A DNA stretch of 7,633 bases from an uncultured Lachnospiraceae bacterium (GCA_910588285.1 CAJUQB010000157.1:1-7633); one strand, 5' to 3'. Positions 1 through 6,232 are shown, counted from the stretch's first letter. Made by a program: numbers and translations. The notes: generated by a model not told the origin, from the letters alone.

Positions 1-89
1 CGGAGAAGGAGGGATTTGAACCCTCGCGCCGCTATTAACGACCTGCACCCTTTCCAGGGGTGTCCCTTCAGCCTCTTGGGTACTTCTCC
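1..89 (-). tRNA. tRNA-Ser(GGA)
   Basis: This is a complete type II tRNA read leftward. The 7-bp acceptor stem GGAGAAG/CTTCTCC closes at 83-89 and 2-8, and the discriminator base is G at position 1, as expected for serine. The anticodon stem CACCC/GGGTG encloses the loop CTGGAAA, giving anticodon GGA, which reads UCC and UCU. The T arm is GAGGG-TTCAAAT-CCCTC. The long variable arm is typical of tRNA-Ser. A36-A37-A38 is the recognition context for i6A-type modification by MiaA. The gene ends at the window edge, so an encoded CCA cannot be judged. It lies 34 nt downstream of the next tRNA-Ser and shows no promoter of its own in the spacer. Confidence 0.97.
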
Positions 90-123
90 AGACTGATTCT
101 TCTATTATCTAATTCTCTTGAAA

Positions 124-209
124 CGGAGAGGGTGGGATTCGAACCCACGGTCCCTTTCAGGATCACTGGTTTTCAAGACCAGCTCCTTAAACCGCTCGGA
201 CACCTCTCC
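124..209 (-). tRNA. tRNA-Ser(UGA)
   Basis: This is a complete type II tRNA read leftward. The acceptor stem GGAGAGG/CCTCTCC pairs perfectly and the discriminator is G (position 124). The anticodon stem CTGGT/ACCAG encloses CTTGAAA, giving anticodon UGA for UCA and other UCN codons. The T arm is GTGGG-TTCGAAT-CCCAC, and there is a long variable arm. CCA is not encoded: the bases after the discriminator read TTT in the tRNA sense. The 3' end therefore needs endonucleolytic trimming and CCA addition. A36-A37-A38 suits i6A37 formation. It is the first of two tandem serine tRNAs, about 26 nt downstream of the predicted start site of the promoter at 242-270. Confidence 0.97.
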
Positions 210-241
210 AAAACGTACTGTTCTTAACCAGCGCGAATATT

Positions 242-270
242 ATAATATCACTATTGTCGTGTTGTGTCAA
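242..270 (-). promoter_or_regulatory. Sigma-A-type promoter for the tRNA-Ser pair, overlapping the ispD 3' end
   Basis: On the minus strand a perfect -35 TTGACA (265-270) is followed after 17 nt by TATTAT (242-247), a 5/6 match to the -10 consensus. The predicted start site is near 235, leaving a leader of about 26 nt before the UGA tRNA. The -35 and most of the spacer lie inside the last codons and stop of ispD. An alternative TATAAT at 239-244 would need a 20-nt spacer and is less likely. No terminator separates ispD from the tRNAs, so read-through from the upstream operon could add to this promoter. Confidence 0.7.
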
Positions 271-973
271 TAGTATTTTTCAAAAAAATTTCAGCAATTT
301 TCAAATCAGAGGGCGTAGTGATTTTGATATTCTCGTAAGAGCCCTCCACCAGCTTTACTTTTCCGCCCGAAATATACTCTAACACCATAGCATCATCTGT
401 CACAGCTACAGTATGCCCATTTTCTTCCTGTTCTATGAATCTTTTATACGCATCCAGGATAACCGGGCGCGAAAAGGTCTGAGGCGTCTGCATCATCCAC
501 AGGCTGCTGCGGTCAGGAGTGGCTGCCCCAAACCCCTGGGCATCCGCCAGCCTGATGGTATCCTTCACCGGCATCGCTGCCGCTGCACCCGGAAACCGCC
601 TTGCCGCACCAAGGGTACGCTCCATGATCTCCTCGGTCACCATGGGGCGTGCTCCATCATGGATCAATACATAATCTGCCTCTTCACAAGACTTAAGCCC
701 CTCATATACAGAATGATACCGTTCTCTGCCGCCCGCAATCACCTTCCGTACCTTATGGAATCCATATCGCTCTGCGATTTCACGCTTACAATAGGATACA
801 TCTTCTGCTCCTGTCACCAGAACAATATCGTCCACGAAGCTCTCCTGAAATGCCTTCAGGCAGTAATAGAGCAGCGGATATCCATGAATGGTCAGAAACT
901 GCTTGTGCACCCTTGTCTGCATCCGCTTTCCCTGCCCTGCTGCCAATACAATGGCTGTTGTATGATCTCCCAT
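251..973 (-). CDS. ispD: 2-C-methyl-D-erythritol 4-phosphate cytidylyltransferase (IspD)
   Basis: IspD transfers CMP from CTP to 2-C-methyl-D-erythritol 4-phosphate in the cytosol, the third step of the MEP (non-mevalonate) route to IPP and DMAPP. The 240-residue length is normal for a stand-alone enzyme. The nucleotide-binding loop LAAGQGKRM covers residues 10-18 and K24 follows it. GGRERYHSVYEGL (81-93) and DGARP (106-110) form the CTP and metal site. QTPQTF (162-167), TDDAM (192-196) and ENIKITTPSDL (214-224, with K217 the probable catalytic lysine) complete the family signature. The ATG start has GGGGGAG (981-987) eight nt upstream, inside the end of tsaD, and only one base separates the two genes, so they are probably translationally coupled. 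No ispF fusion or neighbour is seen. Confidence 0.96.
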   Translation of the reverse strand: MGDHTTAIVLAAGQGKRMQTRVHKQFLTIHGYPLLYYCLKAFQESFVDDIVLVTGAEDVSYCKREIAERYGFHKVRKVIAGGRERYHSVYEGLKSCEEADYVLIHDGARPMVTEEIMERTLGAARRFPGAAAAMPVKDTIRLADAQGFGAATPDRSSLWMMQTPQTFSRPVILDAYKRFIEQEENGHTVAVTDDAMVLEYISGGKVKLVEGSYENIKITTPSDLKIAEIFLKNTIDTTRQ

Positions 974-974
974 G

Positions 975-2000
975 CTACCGCTCCCCCAGCTTCAGATTGG
1001 GAATGGCATTCAAGTCCAGCCCATGCCTGGTTCCCGCCAGATATTCATAGTAGGCTGCCGTACCGATCATGGCAGCATTATCCGTACATAAAACAGGAGA
1101 GGGATGATAGAAGCGGATCCCCCGTTTTTCACAGGCAGCGCGCATTCCCTCCCGCAGGGTCCCATTGGCAGCCACACCGCCGGCAATCGCAAATTGATCC
1201 AGGCCAAACTCCTTCATGGCCTTCATCGCATGGTCGATCAGCACCTGGGTCACTGCATTCTGAAAGGAAGCGGCAATATCTGCCTCCACAATCGCCTCTC
1301 CTTTCATTTTGCATCCATTGATATAGTTCAGCACTGCTGATTTCACACCGCTGAAGCTGAAATCATAGGGATTGTCAGCAATTTTCGCCTGGGGGAAACG
1401 GATTGCCCCCGGATCCCCCTCCTTTGCCAGCTGCTCGATCTTCGGTCCGCCGGGATATCCCAGGCCGATCGCCCGGGCCACCTTGTCAAAGGCCTCTCCT
1501 GCCGCGTCGTCTCTGGTCCGCCCCAGAATCTCATAGGAGCCATATCCCTTCACCTTCACCAGATGGGTATGGCCGCCGGATACCACCAGGCAGAGAAACG
1601 GCGGCTCCAGTGCCGGGTTCTCAATGTAGTTGGCACTGATATGCCCTTCAATATGATGTACGCCAATCAGCGGCTTTTTGGATGCGTAGGCAATGGACTT
1701 TGCCTCCGCAACGCCCACCAGAAGCGCGCCTACAAGCCCCGGCCCATAGGTAACGGCAATCGCATCCATCTCTCCCAGGGTCATGGATGCTTCCTCCAAT
1801 GCCTGCTCTATCACCTGATTGATTTTCTCAATATGCTTTCTGGAGGCAAGCTCCGGAACCACCCCTCCATACTGCTTATGCAGTGCAATCTGAGAGGAAA
1901 TTACATTGGACAGCACGCATCTGCCGTTTTTTACAATAGCTGCAGCCGTCTCGTCGCAGGAGCTCTCGATCGCCAATATCGTTATGTCTTTTTCTCTCAT
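975..2000 (-). CDS. tsaD: tRNA N6-adenosine threonylcarbamoyltransferase (TsaD)
   Basis: TsaD, formerly Gcp or YgjD, is the catalytic subunit that moves the threonylcarbamoyl group from threonylcarbamoyl-AMP to A37 of ANN-decoding tRNAs, working with TsaB and TsaE. The protein has 341 residues, normal for the family. It opens with the ASKHA-fold motif LAIESSCDET (9-18). The metal site is H116 and H120 of HIEGH with D307 of CTDNAAM. VSGGHTHL (140-147), GRTRDDAAGEAFDKVAR (160-176), GYPGGPKIEQLA (181-192), FSFSGVKSAV (214-223) and IAGGVAANGTLRE (272-284) are all intact. The ATG start has AGAAGGAAG at 2006-2014. Its partners tsaB and tsaE lie upstream in the same block, separated from it by rimI, rnz and two small unknown genes. 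TsaC, which makes the activated intermediate, is not in the window. Confidence 0.97.
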   Translation of the reverse strand: MREKDITILAIESSCDETAAAIVKNGRCVLSNVISSQIALHKQYGGVVPELASRKHIEKINQVIEQALEEASMTLGEMDAIAVTYGPGLVGALLVGVAEAKSIAYASKKPLIGVHHIEGHISANYIENPALEPPFLCLVVSGGHTHLVKVKGYGSYEILGRTRDDAAGEAFDKVARAIGLGYPGGPKIEQLAKEGDPGAIRFPQAKIADNPYDFSFSGVKSAVLNYINGCKMKGEAIVEADIAASFQNAVTQVLIDHAMKAMKEFGLDQFAIAGGVAANGTLREGMRAACEKRGIRFYHPSPVLCTDNAAMIGTAAYYEYLAGTRHGLDLNAIPNLKLGER

Positions 2001-2031
2001 AAATACTTCCTTCTATCCACCGACAGACGCT

Positions 2032-2580
2032 CTAGGGCCGGTAAAAGCCCAGGATCCGCCAGCGGCCGTCCTCTCCCTTTCTAAGCACATAGGTTTGTAT
2101 GCTCTGCTCCGTATCCTTTTTCCCTTTTACGGAATAGACTGCTTCCACATAAGCGCACTCGGAACCGTTTACGTTCTTTTTCTCGATATCCTGGCTAAAG
2201 GAAATCTGCACATTGATAAATTGTTTTCCTTCCTTCCGGAAGCTGTTCACCTCTGCCTTCAGGTTATGCAGATATGTCTCCAATGGATTTGCTTCCAGCA
2301 GCTGGTCGTCCAGCAATAATCTCATCTGGCTGCTGAGCCGTTCAAATTCTTCCTCCTCCCAGTCCCCGTCAAACATGCACTCAAGAATGCGGTTGTACAG
2401 GCGCATCACTTCCCGCGGCGTGGTGGGATAGGAACTTTCCAGATCCTTGGTAATCAGCATTTCCAGCTCTGTGGGCTCTCCGGAAAGCCTTGCGGTACGG
2501 TTGGACAAATAGAAATAATACCCCACACAGAGCGCCGCACAAATCAATACAACAATAATCACACGCAGATTTTTCTTCAT
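2032..2580 (-). CDS. Membrane-anchored extracytoplasmic protein of unknown function
   Basis: I do not recognise a function for this 182-residue protein. It starts with two lysines and a single hydrophobic segment (about residues 6-24), then a polar region. This suggests a signal anchor with the rest outside the membrane; no lipobox is evident. Residues 30-110 are rich in Glu, Leu and Arg and probably helical. The C-terminal half alternates polar and hydrophobic residues and ends in WRILGFYRP, which recalls the closing strand of NTF2-like or DUF4878-type domains. From memory it also resembles DUF6715, a family of small anchored clostridial proteins; neither link is checked. The ATG start has AGAAGGA at 2588-2594. 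It lies 18 nt after rnz and 31 nt before tsaD, so it is probably co-transcribed with both. Confidence 0.85.
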   Translation of the reverse strand: MKKNLRVIIVVLICAALCVGYYFYLSNRTARLSGEPTELEMLITKDLESSYPTTPREVMRLYNRILECMFDGDWEEEEFERLSSQMRLLLDDQLLEANPLETYLHNLKAEVNSFRKEGKQFINVQISFSQDIEKKNVNGSECAYVEAVYSVKGKKDTEQSIQTYVLRKGEDGRWRILGFYRP

Positions 2581-2598
2581 AGTCCCATCCTTCTTTCC

Positions 2599-3507
2599 CT
2601 AATCTTCAAAATCCAGTTCCATTGTCTTTCCATCTCTGCCCAGAGATGCTGCCGGGAAAATCTCCTGTACCTTGGGCATATAGTCCTCTCCCCGGATCAG
2701 GGAGGGGCTGAAATGGGTCAGCCACAGCTCCTTCACCTCTGCCTCCCTGGCAAGCCTGGCTGCCTCATAGAAGGTCATATGCTTATACTGGCGTGCCTTG
2801 GCCTCCTTCTCCTTTTCTGCATACATCCCCTCGCAGATAAACAGATCCGAACCGGCCGCGTGCTCGGCAATACTCCTGGTAGGGCGCGTATCCGTGGAAT
2901 AAGTGACCTTGATTCCCTTCCGGGGCGGCCCCAGCACCATATCCGGTGTAAAACGCCTGCCCTCCAGCTCAATCACATTCCCCTTTTGCAGGCGGTTCCA
3001 GCAATTCTGGGGAATCCCAAGCGCCCTAGCCTGTTCTACCTGGAACTGGCCGGCCCGTTCAATCTCAATGGTATAGCCATAGCACAGTACATTATGGTTC
3101 ACCTTAAATGCAGTGATCTTGTATCCTTTTTGCCGGATGATCTCCTGATTCTCGCAAATCTCCCGGTATTCAATGGGAAAGGGCAGCTCCGGCGCAATCA
3201 TGCGCAGTGCCTCTACCACCCGGGTCAGCCCTTTGGGGCCGATCAGGGTCAGGGGCTCTGTGCGCTCCGCATTCCCCATGGTCAGCAGAATCCCCGGCAA
3301 GCCACTGATATGGTCTGCATGATAATGCGTGAAGCAAATAATATCAATGGGCTTGAAGCTCCATCCCTTCTCCTTTACTGCAATCTGGGTCCCCTCCCCG
3401 CAGTCAACCAGCAGGCTGCTGCCATTATATCGTGTCATCAGGGAGGTCAGCCACCGCCTGGGCAGCGGCATCATCCCTCCGGTTCCCAGCAAACAAACAT
3501 CTAACAT
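2599..3507 (-). CDS. rnz: Ribonuclease Z (tRNA 3' processing endonuclease)
   Basis: RNase Z is a cytosolic zinc endonuclease that cuts tRNA precursors just after the discriminator base, chiefly those without an encoded CCA. The 302-residue length suits the short bacterial form. The metallo-beta-lactamase motif HYHADH is at 61-66 (H61, H63, D65, H66). Other likely metal ligands are H138 (in KVNHNVLCYGY), D206 (in YSTDTRP) and H265 (in THFSPS), with H243 also conserved. The N-terminus LLGTGGMMPLPRRW replaces the more usual GTGSGxPT form, as I recall for clostridial RNase Z. AAAGGAAG (3512-3519) precedes the ATG and overlaps the stop of the small upstream gene. The tRNA-Ser(UGA) in this window lacks CCA and is a plausible substrate. 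Confidence 0.94.
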   Translation of the reverse strand: MLDVCLLGTGGMMPLPRRWLTSLMTRYNGSSLLVDCGEGTQIAVKEKGWSFKPIDIICFTHYHADHISGLPGILLTMGNAERTEPLTLIGPKGLTRVVEALRMIAPELPFPIEYREICENQEIIRQKGYKITAFKVNHNVLCYGYTIEIERAGQFQVEQARALGIPQNCWNRLQKGNVIELEGRRFTPDMVLGPPRKGIKVTYSTDTRPTRSIAEHAAGSDLFICEGMYAEKEKEAKARQYKHMTFYEAARLAREAEVKELWLTHFSPSLIRGEDYMPKVQEIFPAASLGRDGKTMELDFED

Positions 3508-3518
3508 AAAACTTCCTT

Positions 3519-3737
3519 TCAGACAAGCTCCGTAACCTCCTGGGCTGACGCCGGAACCTGAAAGCTCTCCAGCAGCCGGTCATAGCAGGACTCGCATAAA
3601 TTCCACTCCTGCCGCATTCCATCCTTTCCGGAAAAATATCCCCACTCCTTCGCCACATGAAGATACTCTGCCACAGGAGCTCCCATACAGGGACAAATCT
3701 CCTTCCCACAGCTGTTACAGATCATTTTTGGTATCAT
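3519..3737 (-). CDS. Small zinc-ribbon protein of unknown function
   Basis: This 72-residue protein has two CxxC knuckles, C7-C10 near the N-terminus and C48-C51 near the C-terminus, spaced as in a four-cysteine zinc ribbon. A further CxC (C15, C17) lies between them. The middle holds an aromatic segment, EWGYFSGKDG (31-40). I recognise no named family, and its role could be binding nucleic acid or protein. I chose the ATG at 3737 because GGGAGG (3745-3750) lies at the right distance (7 nt). The ATG at 3743 would almost touch that site, and a GTG at 3761 would place it inside the gene. The stop is 11 nt from the rnz start, so the two are probably co-translated. The same frame stays open far upstream (see findings). 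Confidence 0.8.
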   Translation of the reverse strand: MIPKMICNSCGKEICPCMGAPVAEYLHVAKEWGYFSGKDGMRQEWNLCESCYDRLLESFQVPASAQEVTELV

Positions 3738-3858
3738 ATCCATTCCTCCCTTGTCTCGCACATCCCAGTCCCCATAACCTGTAATTATGTCTTCTGTATA
3801 CTGCGCGGATTCTTCTGCTTCATTATAGTCGCTCCAAACCGGGAAAGAATAGTGGGAA

Positions 3859-4299
3859 TTACTGGCTAAAGCTCATCACATACCCATCCTCAGCAGGGCA
3901 TTCATAAAAATTCTTCCGAAGGCCTGCCACCGTAAATCCCTTTTTTTGATATAAGCGTATCGCTTCCTCATTGGAAACGCGCACCTCCAATATCACATTA
4001 CAAATTCCTGCCTTCCGGCTCTCCATAAGCAGCCGGTCCAGCAAAGCGCCGCCGATTCCCCGGCGCCGGGCAGAAGGCCCTACCGCCACATTGGTAATCT
4101 CGCCTTCATCCGCCCCGCAGTACATGCCGCAATAGCCCAGAAGCTCGTGGGACTCTGCCACAAGGAATATCGTGCTGCTGCCGGTTATGGCATCCAGAAA
4201 TCCCTGGCGGCTCCAGGGCCTTGTAAATATCTCGGCCTCCAGCAATGCAACCGCCTCCACGTCCTCCGGCTCCATCGGGCGGACGATAAAGCTATTCAT
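3859..4299 (-). CDS. rimI: Ribosomal protein bS18-alanine N-acetyltransferase (RimI-like GNAT)
   Basis: RimI acetylates the N-terminal alanine of ribosomal protein bS18 and related termini using acetyl-CoA. The protein has 146 residues, normal for RimI. The acetyl-CoA loop R78-R-R-G81-I-G83 follows the beta-4 strand EITNVAVGP (67-75). ILEVRVSN...AIRLYQKKGF (103-122) carries the RimI-type glutamate E105 and the late tyrosine Y117. I chose the ATG at 4299 because GGAGGAG lies about five nt upstream. An in-frame ATG at 4323 would add eight arginine-rich residues (MDRRWRRR) with no ribosome binding site. The start overlaps the tsaB stop by 8 nt (ATGAATAG), which indicates translational coupling. 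The tsaE-tsaB-rimI order is a common bacterial arrangement and supports the assignment over a generic GNAT. Confidence 0.92.
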   Translation of the reverse strand: MNSFIVRPMEPEDVEAVALLEAEIFTRPWSRQGFLDAITGSSTIFLVAESHELLGYCGMYCGADEGEITNVAVGPSARRRGIGGALLDRLLMESRKAGICNVILEVRVSNEEAIRLYQKKGFTVAGLRKNFYECPAEDGYVMSFSQ

Positions 4300-5110
4300 G
4301 CGTCTCCTCCACCTTCGGTCCATCCTTCCCGGCTTCTGTTTTCTCCCCGGGACGTTCCCCCTTCCCGACTTCTGCCTTCTCCCCGGGACGTTCTTCCTTC
4401 CCGGCTTCTGCCTTCGCAGCCGCCAGTCGCTCCCGCTCTGCCTGGGCCAGGCGCAGATACTCCGGACAGTGCTCCGCCGCTGTCTGTACCCTGCCGCTGC
4501 GGTAATATTCCTGCCCCAGCGCTGCCACCGCTGCTGCCCTCTGCTTGTTCATATGGGCTGGCGCAAAGGTGTAGGGAACCTGGCAGTGTCCCTCTATATA
4601 ATCCCGAAATACCGGCACGCCGTCTCCCAGAAATACTACATCCTGCTCAAAATTATTTACATTGCTGATCATCTCTTCGATTCCAACCGCACACTGGGGG
4701 ATCAGGATCTCCATTCCTCCCTCCCCAAAGCAGTACAGGCCCGTGTAGGTCTGGTTCCTTCTGGCATCCATCAGCGGACATACCAGGCTCCCCGCCCCCC
4801 AGAGATTATAGGCAAGCCCGTCTACCGTGGGCACCTGGATCAAGGGCTTATCCAGTGCCAGTCCCAGCCCCTTGGCTGTGGCGGAGCCGATCCGAAGGCC
4901 GGTAAAGGAGCCCGGCCCGCCTGCCACCGCAATGGCGTCCACTGTCTGAAGATCCAGCTCAATCATTCCCGCAATCTCCTCCAGCATGGGCAGCAGCGTC
5001 TGGGAATGGGTCTTTTTATAATTGACCGTATATTCTGCCAGCAGATTATCATCCTCCACAACAGCCACGCTGGCCACCAGGCCGGAGCTGTCCAATCCAA
5101 CAATCCTCAC
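4292..5110 (-). CDS. tsaB: t6A biosynthesis protein TsaB with a repeated C-terminal extension
   Basis: TsaB (YeaZ) is the non-catalytic ASKHA-fold partner that dimerises with TsaD and is needed for t6A37 formation. The start MRIVGLDSSG, the signature GGPGSFTGLRIG (64-75) and the closing PEYLRLAQAER (216-226) are typical. The usual protein of about 230 residues would end there. This one has 272, with a charged tail from about 227 to 272 that contains two and a half copies of a 12-residue unit (AEAGKEERPGEK, AEVGKGERPGEK, TEAGKDGPK) encoded by a 36-bp DNA repeat. The start codon is GTG, preceded by GGAGAGGA (5118-5125). The gene lies 20 nt after tsaE, and its tail overlaps the rimI start and carries the rimI ribosome binding site. 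The tail is probably disordered and unrelated to the core function. Confidence 0.95.
   Translation of the reverse strand: MRIVGLDSSGLVASVAVVEDDNLLAEYTVNYKKTHSQTLLPMLEEIAGMIELDLQTVDAIAVAGGPGSFTGLRIGSATAKGLGLALDKPLIQVPTVDGLAYNLWGAGSLVCPLMDARRNQTYTGLYCFGEGGMEILIPQCAVGIEEMISNVNNFEQDVVFLGDGVPVFRDYIEGHCQVPYTFAPAHMNKQRAAAVAALGQEYYRSGRVQTAAEHCPEYLRLAQAERERLAAAKAEAGKEERPGEKAEVGKGERPGEKTEAGKDGPKVEETHE
4325..4415. repeat. 36-bp tandem repeat, about 2.5 copies, inside the tsaB 3' end
   Basis: Units run 4325-4360, 4361-4396 and a partial 4397-4415. On the plus strand each begins CTTCCCGGCTTCTG or a close variant, and the first two share TTCTCCCCGGGACGTTC. Units one and two differ at only a few bases. The period is a multiple of three, so copy-number changes would keep the tsaB frame and add or remove 12 residues. 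The array ends about 25 bases before the rimI start codon. Confidence 0.93.
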
Positions 5111-5130
5111 TTTGTCATCCTCTCCATCTA

Positions 5131-5568
5131 TTATTTGTCCCCATCCGCCTCACGAATTGTAATGCACCGGTAATCAAAGCCCTTCTCCAGGTCCTTCTCG
5201 ATACAGATCTCCCGGTGTCCCGGCGGCAGCAGCTCCCTAATCAGGTTGCCCCACTCAATCAGCGTTACGCCATTGCCGTAAAAATAGTCCTCATAGCCAA
5301 TCTCCTCCATCTCCTCCACGTCGCCGATCCGGTACACGTCGAAGTGATACAGGGGCAGACGGCCCTCCTCATATACCTGAACAATGGTAAAGGTAGGACT
5401 GCAGATGGGTTCCCTGATTCCCAGCCCTTCCGCCAGTCCCTGGGTAAATACGGTCTTTCCTACCCCCAGCTCCCCCACCAGAGTATAGACGTCCCCTGCC
5501 CTGGCAGCCTCGCCTACGGCCCTTCCCAATGCAAAGGTCTCCTGGGGGGAATTCGTTTCTTTTCTCAT
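5131..5568 (-). CDS. tsaE: t6A biosynthesis ATPase TsaE
   Basis: TsaE (YjeE) is the small P-loop ATPase that binds the TsaB-TsaD complex and is needed for repeated rounds of t6A synthesis. The 145-residue length is typical. The Walker A motif GELGVGKT is at 32-39. SPTFTIV (57-63) matches the conserved switch-like region, LYHFDVYR (73-80) carries the conserved H-x-D, and LIEWGN (103-108) is the family's late motif. The ATG start has AAAAGGAA at 5575-5582. The gene follows the YcxB-like gene by 38 nt and leads tsaB by 20 nt, so it is the first tRNA-modification gene of the operon. Confidence 0.95.
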   Translation of the reverse strand: MRKETNSPQETFALGRAVGEAARAGDVYTLVGELGVGKTVFTQGLAEGLGIREPICSPTFTIVQVYEEGRLPLYHFDVYRIGDVEEMEEIGYEDYFYGNGVTLIEWGNLIRELLPPGHREICIEKDLEKGFDYRCITIREADGDK

Positions 5569-5606
5569 ACTTTATTCCTTTTCCGGGCAAAGGCATCCCT
5601 CGCGCC

Positions 5607-6104
5607 CTATTTTAATTTGCAGCGGTAGGGCTCCAGCTTCTGTTCGGCCAGGGCTTTCACTGCCGGGTACTTGTCTGCCAGCTGTTCCATTGGCAATATG
5701 TATGCATTGACCCTGGTGCTGTAAATCAAAAGCTGCCTGCCGGTGGACAGCATCCGGTAGACCATTTTCCACTCCAGATCTGCCTGCTGCTCCCCAATGG
5801 CCACATGAATCCCCGCCTCGTCAAAGCTGTAGTGCATGGGCTCCTTCAGTACTGGCGACAGCAGCATCTGCCGCTTGGAACGCATTTTCAGCGCCAGCGG
5901 CGTATACACAAGGAAAATCACCCCGAAGATTGCATACAAAACCGAATACGCCGTGTCCACCCTGCCCCAGGTCACTGCTGCCACTGCCAGCACGGCAATA
6001 CCGATTACCGTGGCAAAAATCCCCTGGAAGCCAGTGTAGGCATGGTACATATTAAATCGGTACATATCCTTATCTGTAATCTGAATCAATACCTCTGTAT
6101 CCAT
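5607..6104 (-). CDS. YcxB-like membrane protein
   Basis: This 165-residue protein has two predicted membrane helices close together near the N-terminus (about 26-46 and 52-73), with a basic stretch (KMRSKRQ) right after the second. A soluble C-terminal domain of about 90 residues follows. The layout, with a short N-terminal beta region, a helix pair and a beta-rich tail ending in AYILPMEQL, fits the YcxB-like family (PF14317) by memory. The family has no settled function. The ATG start has GAGGG about six nt upstream. It is the first gene after the promoter at 6138-6166 and sits 38 nt before tsaE, so it probably shares a transcript with the t6A genes without an obvious functional link. Confidence 0.85.
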   Translation of the reverse strand: MDTEVLIQITDKDMYRFNMYHAYTGFQGIFATVIGIAVLAVAAVTWGRVDTAYSVLYAIFGVIFLVYTPLALKMRSKRQMLLSPVLKEPMHYSFDEAGIHVAIGEQQADLEWKMVYRMLSTGRQLLIYSTRVNAYILPMEQLADKYPAVKALAEQKLEPYRCKLK

Positions 6105-6137
6105 AATTCCCTCTTTTCTATATTCTGTCCTGCAATT

Positions 6138-6166
6138 AGTTTACCATTTTATTCCCATTATCTCAA
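6138..6166 (-). promoter_or_regulatory. Promoter of the leftward tsa operon
   Basis: On the minus strand TTGAGA (6161-6166) and TAAACT (6138-6143) are separated by exactly 17 nt. The predicted start is near 6131, giving a 5' leader of about 27 nt before the YcxB-like gene. AT-rich DNA upstream (6167-6200) could act as an UP element. No other convincing promoter is seen at the head of the block. Confidence 0.6.
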
Positions 6167-6202
6167 TATGTAAATAAATATAAATTTGATAAAAATTTAA
6201 CC

Positions 6203-6232
6203 TGTAGAAAAAATCTCAATATATGGTATAAT
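6203..6232 (+). promoter_or_regulatory. Extended -10 promoter of the reductase gene
   Basis: A perfect TATAAT at 6227-6232 is preceded by TGG (6224-6226), making an extended -10 element. The -35 is weak: TGTAGA at 6203-6208 with an 18-nt spacer is the best fit. The predicted start is near 6239, leaving a leader of about 60 nt. This promoter diverges from the leftward operon promoter, and the two -35 regions are about 36 bp apart. Confidence 0.6.

Noticed and set aside
1..209. Paired serine tRNAs as an integration site for a mobile element
   Set aside because: Both tRNAs are intact, no duplicated tRNA 3' end is found elsewhere in the window, and no integrase is present. The composition shift lies about 6 kb away.
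413..1321. 302-codon rightward open frame opposite ispD and tsaD
   Set aside because: It crosses the boundary of two real genes on the other strand, has low-complexity Pro/Ser/His composition and no family resemblance.
2713..3504. 263-codon rightward open frame opposite rnz
   Set aside because: It lies wholly within the rnz gene on the other strand, and its composition is that of a shadow frame.
3822..3850. Perfect TATAAT (3822-3827, minus strand) as an internal promoter for the zinc-ribbon gene and rnz
   Set aside because: The best -35 candidates (ATTCTT at 17 nt, TTCTTT at 16 nt) match the consensus poorly and there is no extended -10. It remains possible but unsupported.
5107..5127. Six-codon frame between tsaE and tsaB whose TGA overlaps the tsaB GTG start
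   Set aside because: It has no ribosome binding site of its own. Its bases are simply the tsaB ribosome binding site region, which contains ATG by chance.
4172..5173. 333-codon rightward open frame opposite tsaB and rimI
   Set aside because: It is antisense to two well-supported genes with all family motifs, and its repeated Leu-Pro-Gly-Phe stretches simply mirror the 36-bp repeat. No ribosome binding site or promoter was seen.
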